Below are positions 59,887 through 63,290 of a stretch of DNA of 63,290 nucleotides, piece by piece. The notes beneath the pieces are model-generated. The model saw nothing but the letters and a program-made list of their open reading frames with translations, was not told where the DNA came from and did no database searches. Both the position numbers and the translations under genes were made by a program. The DNA is from Anaerolineales bacterium (GTDB lineage Bacteria; Chloroflexota; Anaerolineae; 4572-78; J111): the NCBI GenBank assembly GCA_020634935.1, contig JACKAT010000031.1, forward strand, positions 1 through 63,290. Direction: 5' to 3'. How positions within the stretch are numbered: the stretch's first letter is position 1; each line of letters starts with the position of its first letter.

Positions 59887-62367
59887 ATGCAGTTTAACTC
59901 AATTATATTACCCAGCCAGGTCGTGGTGCCGTTAGGCGTCGCTCTGGCTCACCTCATCCTGACCATTTATGTTATCTCTAGCTACGAAATAAACCGCGAT
60001 AGAGTCTTTGGTTTATTTGTGGCCTATTTAAGTTCGACTATTCTCTGGAATATTAATCTGGTGGTTATTGCTATGGGCAGCGTCTCTGCCGGCCCCTTTT
60101 TGGTGCATCTGGCTCCCTATGGCTTGGTAGGCATTGCCGCGATTTATTGGCTTTTTACCCGAACTTTCTTACAGCAGCCCTGGCCGGAGAGATGGGTATG
60201 GGCCATCCCGATCACAGTTTTACTAATAGCCACCGGGTTTGATAGCGAGTTGCTAGCCCTACCGCCAGCGGCTTATACCTGGAGTAACGGCTGGCTTTTT
60301 CCGGCTAATATCGGGTTTGTATTTTGCATCATATGTGCAGCCGGATTTGTTGGATTATCGTTTTTAATTGTCCTCCTGCATCAACTGCGGACGCAGAGTC
60401 CAGCCCATCGTAACCGAATTCAATTTTTGCTGATGGCTACCCTTTTTTTACTGTTCGGTTACGGATTATATCTCTCCCTCTTAGAGCCATATTGGACCAC
60501 CGGACTGATCATCACTTGTTTGGGTAGTTCACTGGCCACCTATGTGGTGGCTGTCGAAGACTTGATCGATCTCAGTACCGCCGCCCGCTATACGGTTAGC
60601 CGGTTGCTTACCGTGCTGCTTACCATTGCGGTTTACATCTCTGGAATTTACCTGGTTCAGATCTTTTTGGGCGATCTACTGGCCTCGACCTTGCCGGCTG
60701 GTTGGGTTGATCCGGTCTTGCTGGTGGCGGTAGTCACCGCGGTGCTGTTAACGATTGTCTATATTCCTATCCAGCGAGTGAGTCGCGTTTTAACAAACCG
60801 GATTGTGTTTAGCCAAATTTACGACTATCAAAAAGTAATTCAGCGTTATACCCAATCCATCAGCAATATTTTGTACCCCGATGAACTGGCTTCAGTGGCG
60901 TTAAAACATATTGAGCAGACCTTTGGGGTGACGAAAGCCATCTTGCTGATGCTAGAAGCGGAAAGCCCGGAGTCTTATGAATTTTGGACTATTCCCGTTT
61001 CAGCGACCACTCAGTTTCCGGCCGTTCTTTCATTGGCCCGGACCAGTGCTATTATCGATCGTTGGGTTCAGCAGGGCAAACCGTTAGCTCAATACACGAT
61101 CGATATCTCAGTTCAGTTTCGCAATGTGCCGGAAACGGATCGACAGGCATTACAAGCGCTTAATCTGGAATGGTTTTTGCCGATTTTGAAACAAGACCAG
61201 TTGATCGGGGTGTTCGCATTAGGACCAAAAGCATCGCGACAGCGCTATTCGGCTCAAGATTTACGACTATTGCAAACTCTGGCCGATCAAACGGCTTTGG
61301 CTTTGGAAAACGCCAGCCTGGTCGACCGGCTTCAGCGCCACCTGGAAGAAGCCACCCGGATGAAAAATTTGATGGATAGTGTTTTCGACAGTATGCAAAC
61401 CGGGGTAATGACCATCGACAAACAGGGTAAGATTACTCACTTTAACAAATCCGCGGCAGCTATTCTTAACTTATCTACTCAGAATACCATTGGAACGGCT
61501 TATCAAAAAATGATGCCTACCCTGGCCAGCACCATTTTTTCTAATCTAATGAAAAATGTTGTGGATCGTGATGAGCGATACACTAATTATGAAATTATTT
61601 CTGAACTACCGGAGCGAGGCCGGGTTAACCTGACGGTTAATATGGCCCCGCTTAAAGATGCTCAACATCAAACTAAGGGGGTGACGGTAGTACTGGAAGA
61701 TATGACCGAAACCAAGCGGCTGAAGGCCGTACAAGATATGTTTCGCCGGTATGTTTCGCCGGCCGTAGTTGATCGATTGCCGGCCAACCCGTCTGAGTTG
61801 GAGTTGGGCGGGCATCGTCAAGAAATTACAGTTTTGTTTGCCGATATTCGGGGTTTTACAAAATTCAGCGAGCATATGGACCCGGAGAAACTGGTTGACA
61901 CCCTCAACGAGTATCTATCAATGGCTGCCTCTTCAATTTTGATGTATGAAGGCACGCTCGATAAATTTGTGGGCGATGCGGTTATGGGGATCTTTAACGC
62001 CCCGCTTGACCAAACCGACCATATTATGCGGGCTGTTCGGGCGGCTATGGCCATGCAGCGGGCTATCAATAACTACCATGCCAAAATTGGCCAAGATCGA
62101 ATGCTTAGTTTTGGGATCGGTCTCCACGTGGGCGAGGCCGTGGTCGGCAATGTGGGCATGTCTGATCGAATGGATTATACCGCTATTGGTGATACGGTGA
62201 ATCTGGCTAAGCGGATTCAGGAAAATACACCGGCCAACAAAATTCTTATCAGTGAACCGGTCTATCAAGCGGTGAATGGCGCTGTTAAAGCCATTTTCTT
62301 TAAAGAAATGAAAGTTAAAAATCGTGAACAGCCGGTTAAAACCTATGAAATTCAACTAGACTTATAA
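59887..62367 (+). CDS. Membrane adenylate cyclase with 7TM, GAF and PAS domains
   Basis: 826 residues. The N-terminus (1-300) has about eight hydrophobic helices in the arrangement of 7TM sensor regions of histidine kinases. A GAF-like domain (about 325-480), a coiled segment and a PAS domain (about 495-610, MDSVFDSMQTGVMTIDKQGK) follow. The C-terminus is a class III nucleotide cyclase (about 640-790): LFADIRGFTKFSE and FVGDAVMGIF (two metal Asp), DKF with the adenine-selecting Lys, and DTVNLAKRIQ (transition-state Asn and Arg). It likely makes cAMP in response to a membrane or soluble signal. The downstream gene starts 1 base after the stop. Confidence 0.88.
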   Translation: MQFNSIILPSQVVVPLGVALAHLILTIYVISSYEINRDRVFGLFVAYLSSTILWNINLVVIAMGSVSAGPFLVHLAPYGLVGIAAIYWLFTRTFLQQPWPERWVWAIPITVLLIATGFDSELLALPPAAYTWSNGWLFPANIGFVFCIICAAGFVGLSFLIVLLHQLRTQSPAHRNRIQFLLMATLFLLFGYGLYLSLLEPYWTTGLIITCLGSSLATYVVAVEDLIDLSTAARYTVSRLLTVLLTIAVYISGIYLVQIFLGDLLASTLPAGWVDPVLLVAVVTAVLLTIVYIPIQRVSRVLTNRIVFSQIYDYQKVIQRYTQSISNILYPDELASVALKHIEQTFGVTKAILLMLEAESPESYEFWTIPVSATTQFPAVLSLARTSAIIDRWVQQGKPLAQYTIDISVQFRNVPETDRQALQALNLEWFLPILKQDQLIGVFALGPKASRQRYSAQDLRLLQTLADQTALALENASLVDRLQRHLEEATRMKNLMDSVFDSMQTGVMTIDKQGKITHFNKSAAAILNLSTQNTIGTAYQKMMPTLASTIFSNLMKNVVDRDERYTNYEIISELPERGRVNLTVNMAPLKDAQHQTKGVTVVLEDMTETKRLKAVQDMFRRYVSPAVVDRLPANPSELELGGHRQEITVLFADIRGFTKFSEHMDPEKLVDTLNEYLSMAASSILMYEGTLDKFVGDAVMGIFNAPLDQTDHIMRAVRAAMAMQRAINNYHAKIGQDRMLSFGIGLHVGEAVVGNVGMSDRMDYTAIGDTVNLAKRIQENTPANKILISEPVYQAVNGAVKAIFFKEMKVKNREQPVKTYEIQLDL

Positions 62368-62368
62368 G

Positions 62369-63259
62369 ATGGAAACGATTATATTAGCCTTTTTTAACCA
62401 AAGTTTGGGTTATCCCCTATTAGATCAAATGGTGCTTTTGCTAACCGCAGCCGGACTGGTTTTATTACCCGGTTTAGGTTTAGTGCTTTTTAAGAGCCAG
62501 AAACAGTCTCGCGTTGGCTGGGCGATATTGATGGCTCTGGTGGCCAGTCTGGTGCTGACCCTAAGCTTTCAACTTTTAGCGCGGCGAGCCCGCCCGGAAG
62601 ATGTCCGGGTGGTACAGGGCGGCTTTAGCTTATTGGCTTTTCCCAGTGGTTATACAGCCATGGCGTTAAGCACGGCCCTGATCATTATTCTGGCTTACCG
62701 GCGCTGGTTGTGGAGTTTAGCCGCAGTAGCAGTCGCCATTTTGTTGGGAGTTAGCCGTATTTACCTGGGATTGCATTATCCCACCGATATCTTGGGTGGA
62801 GCGGTATTGGGGTGCGCTGTTGGGGCGGGCAGTTACGGGGTTTTCGTCAAATCGCCGCCGCAGTGGCGTTGGCTGTTGTGGCCGCAAGTGGCTGTCGTTA
62901 TTCTCGGCACCCAGATGGCCTATCTTAACATTCTACCTTTCTATTTACTTCAGTGGCCCTATGCCGACAAAGTCTTGCATTTTTTACTATTTGGGGCTGT
63001 AGTTTTTTGGCTCAACTTATGGCTCAATGGGCGCATCGTGCGCGTCTGGTGGTGGTCTATACCTTTGGCCATTTTGCTGGCTTTGTCGGTAGCCTCGTTG
63101 GAAGAAGTGGCTCAGGGGTTTTCGTCGCTGCGTACGGCTGATATTACCGATTTTGCCAGCGATTTGGCGGGGATGACCTTCTTTTGGTGGTTGAGTACCC
63201 GGCTTTTGGATTTTGTAGGGCCAAGCCGGCCTCCGCTCTATGATGCATCCTCAAAGTAA
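62369..63259 (+). CDS. PAP2-superfamily phosphatase fused to a VanZ-like domain
   Basis: A 296-residue multi-pass protein. The N-terminal half has PAP2 motifs: RRARPED (C1), FPSGYTAM in place of the usual PSGH (C2) and SRIYLGLHYPTDILGG (C3, Ser-Arg, His, Asp). The C2 His is replaced by Tyr. The C-terminal half (about 170-285) resembles VanZ: YADKVLHFLLFGAVVFW and SLEEVAQGFSSLRTADITDF then ASDLAG. PAP2 enzymes remove phosphates from lipids; VanZ-like domains are linked to glycopeptide/lipid-related resistance but their action is unclear. The missing His may impair catalysis. Probably cotranscribed with the cyclase. Confidence 0.82.
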   Translation: METIILAFFNQSLGYPLLDQMVLLLTAAGLVLLPGLGLVLFKSQKQSRVGWAILMALVASLVLTLSFQLLARRARPEDVRVVQGGFSLLAFPSGYTAMALSTALIIILAYRRWLWSLAAVAVAILLGVSRIYLGLHYPTDILGGAVLGCAVGAGSYGVFVKSPPQWRWLLWPQVAVVILGTQMAYLNILPFYLLQWPYADKVLHFLLFGAVVFWLNLWLNGRIVRVWWWSIPLAILLALSVASLEEVAQGFSSLRTADITDFASDLAGMTFFWWLSTRLLDFVGPSRPPLYDASSK

Positions 63260-63290
63260 TTGTTGGTCGTATTCAAGGCTGCACCGACGC

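Overview
The window looks like a chromosomal segment of a Chloroflexota bacterium, probably an aerobic or facultative Anaerolineae/Caldilineae-type lineage. This is inferred from gene style, not from a marker gene: single-pass surface proteins with Thr/Pro-rich linkers, a substrate-binding lipoprotein with a Val-Glu-Lys-rich N-terminus, frequent TTG and GTG starts, very many short palindromic repeats between genes, and a heme A synthase (implying an aa3-type oxidase). No rRNA, tRNA, CRISPR array or phage was seen.

Layout. 1-7.3 kb: the 5' end of a PocR-domain regulator faces a butanediol/acetoin module: a zinc alcohol dehydrogenase bracketed by ~157-bp direct repeats, then acoA, acoB, acoC (lipoyl + E3-binding + alpha/beta-hydrolase) and acoX, ended by a 40-bp palindromic terminator. 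7.5-11.9 kb (minus): a three-gene signalling operon made of a soluble histidine kinase with two near-identical GAF-type modules, a receiver protein with a decayed GGDEF-like domain, and a receiver fused to a TIR domain. 12.2-13.9 kb: an IS4/Tn5-like insertion sequence lies 5' of that operon. 13.9-23 kb: a duplicated-domain lipoprotein, peptide deformylase, a phosphoglycerate-dehydrogenase-like enzyme fused to a ParB/SerK-like domain, a one-TM protein of unknown function and SbcC. 23-31.6 kb: cell-surface proteins (PKD/LysM; LPXTG-like tails), a GNAT, an alpha/beta hydrolase, a pentapeptide protein, a 2H phosphoesterase, a CPBP protease, an FHA protein and a stand-alone receiver. 31.9-43.5 kb: metabolic genes (pdxH, ctaA, SDR, acuI-like, aldo/keto reductase, nucleoside deaminase, Pth2, LysR + nitronate monooxygenase, TauE) and an AbrB/PIN toxin-antitoxin pair. 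43.5-48.7 kb: an oligopeptide-type ABC importer without ATPases, with an M20 amidohydrolase. 49.3-56.3 kb: a sigma factor with a membrane HTH partner, trxB, two tandem serA genes and a serB-like phosphatase. 56.9-63.3 kb: a DUF11 surface protein with an LPETG tail, a 7TM-GAF-PAS adenylate cyclase and a PAP2-VanZ fusion.

Most notable: (1) the histidine kinase / degenerate GGDEF / receiver-TIR operon, which looks like a two-component-controlled TIR effector; (2) the dehydrogenase-SerK-like fusion, in a window that also carries two ordinary SerA proteins and a SerB-like enzyme; (3) several families of dispersed palindromic repeats, one of which sits in frame between the two domains of a lipoprotein. 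Starts were re-chosen where a Shine-Dalgarno (SD) site or family alignment argued against the longest ORF.
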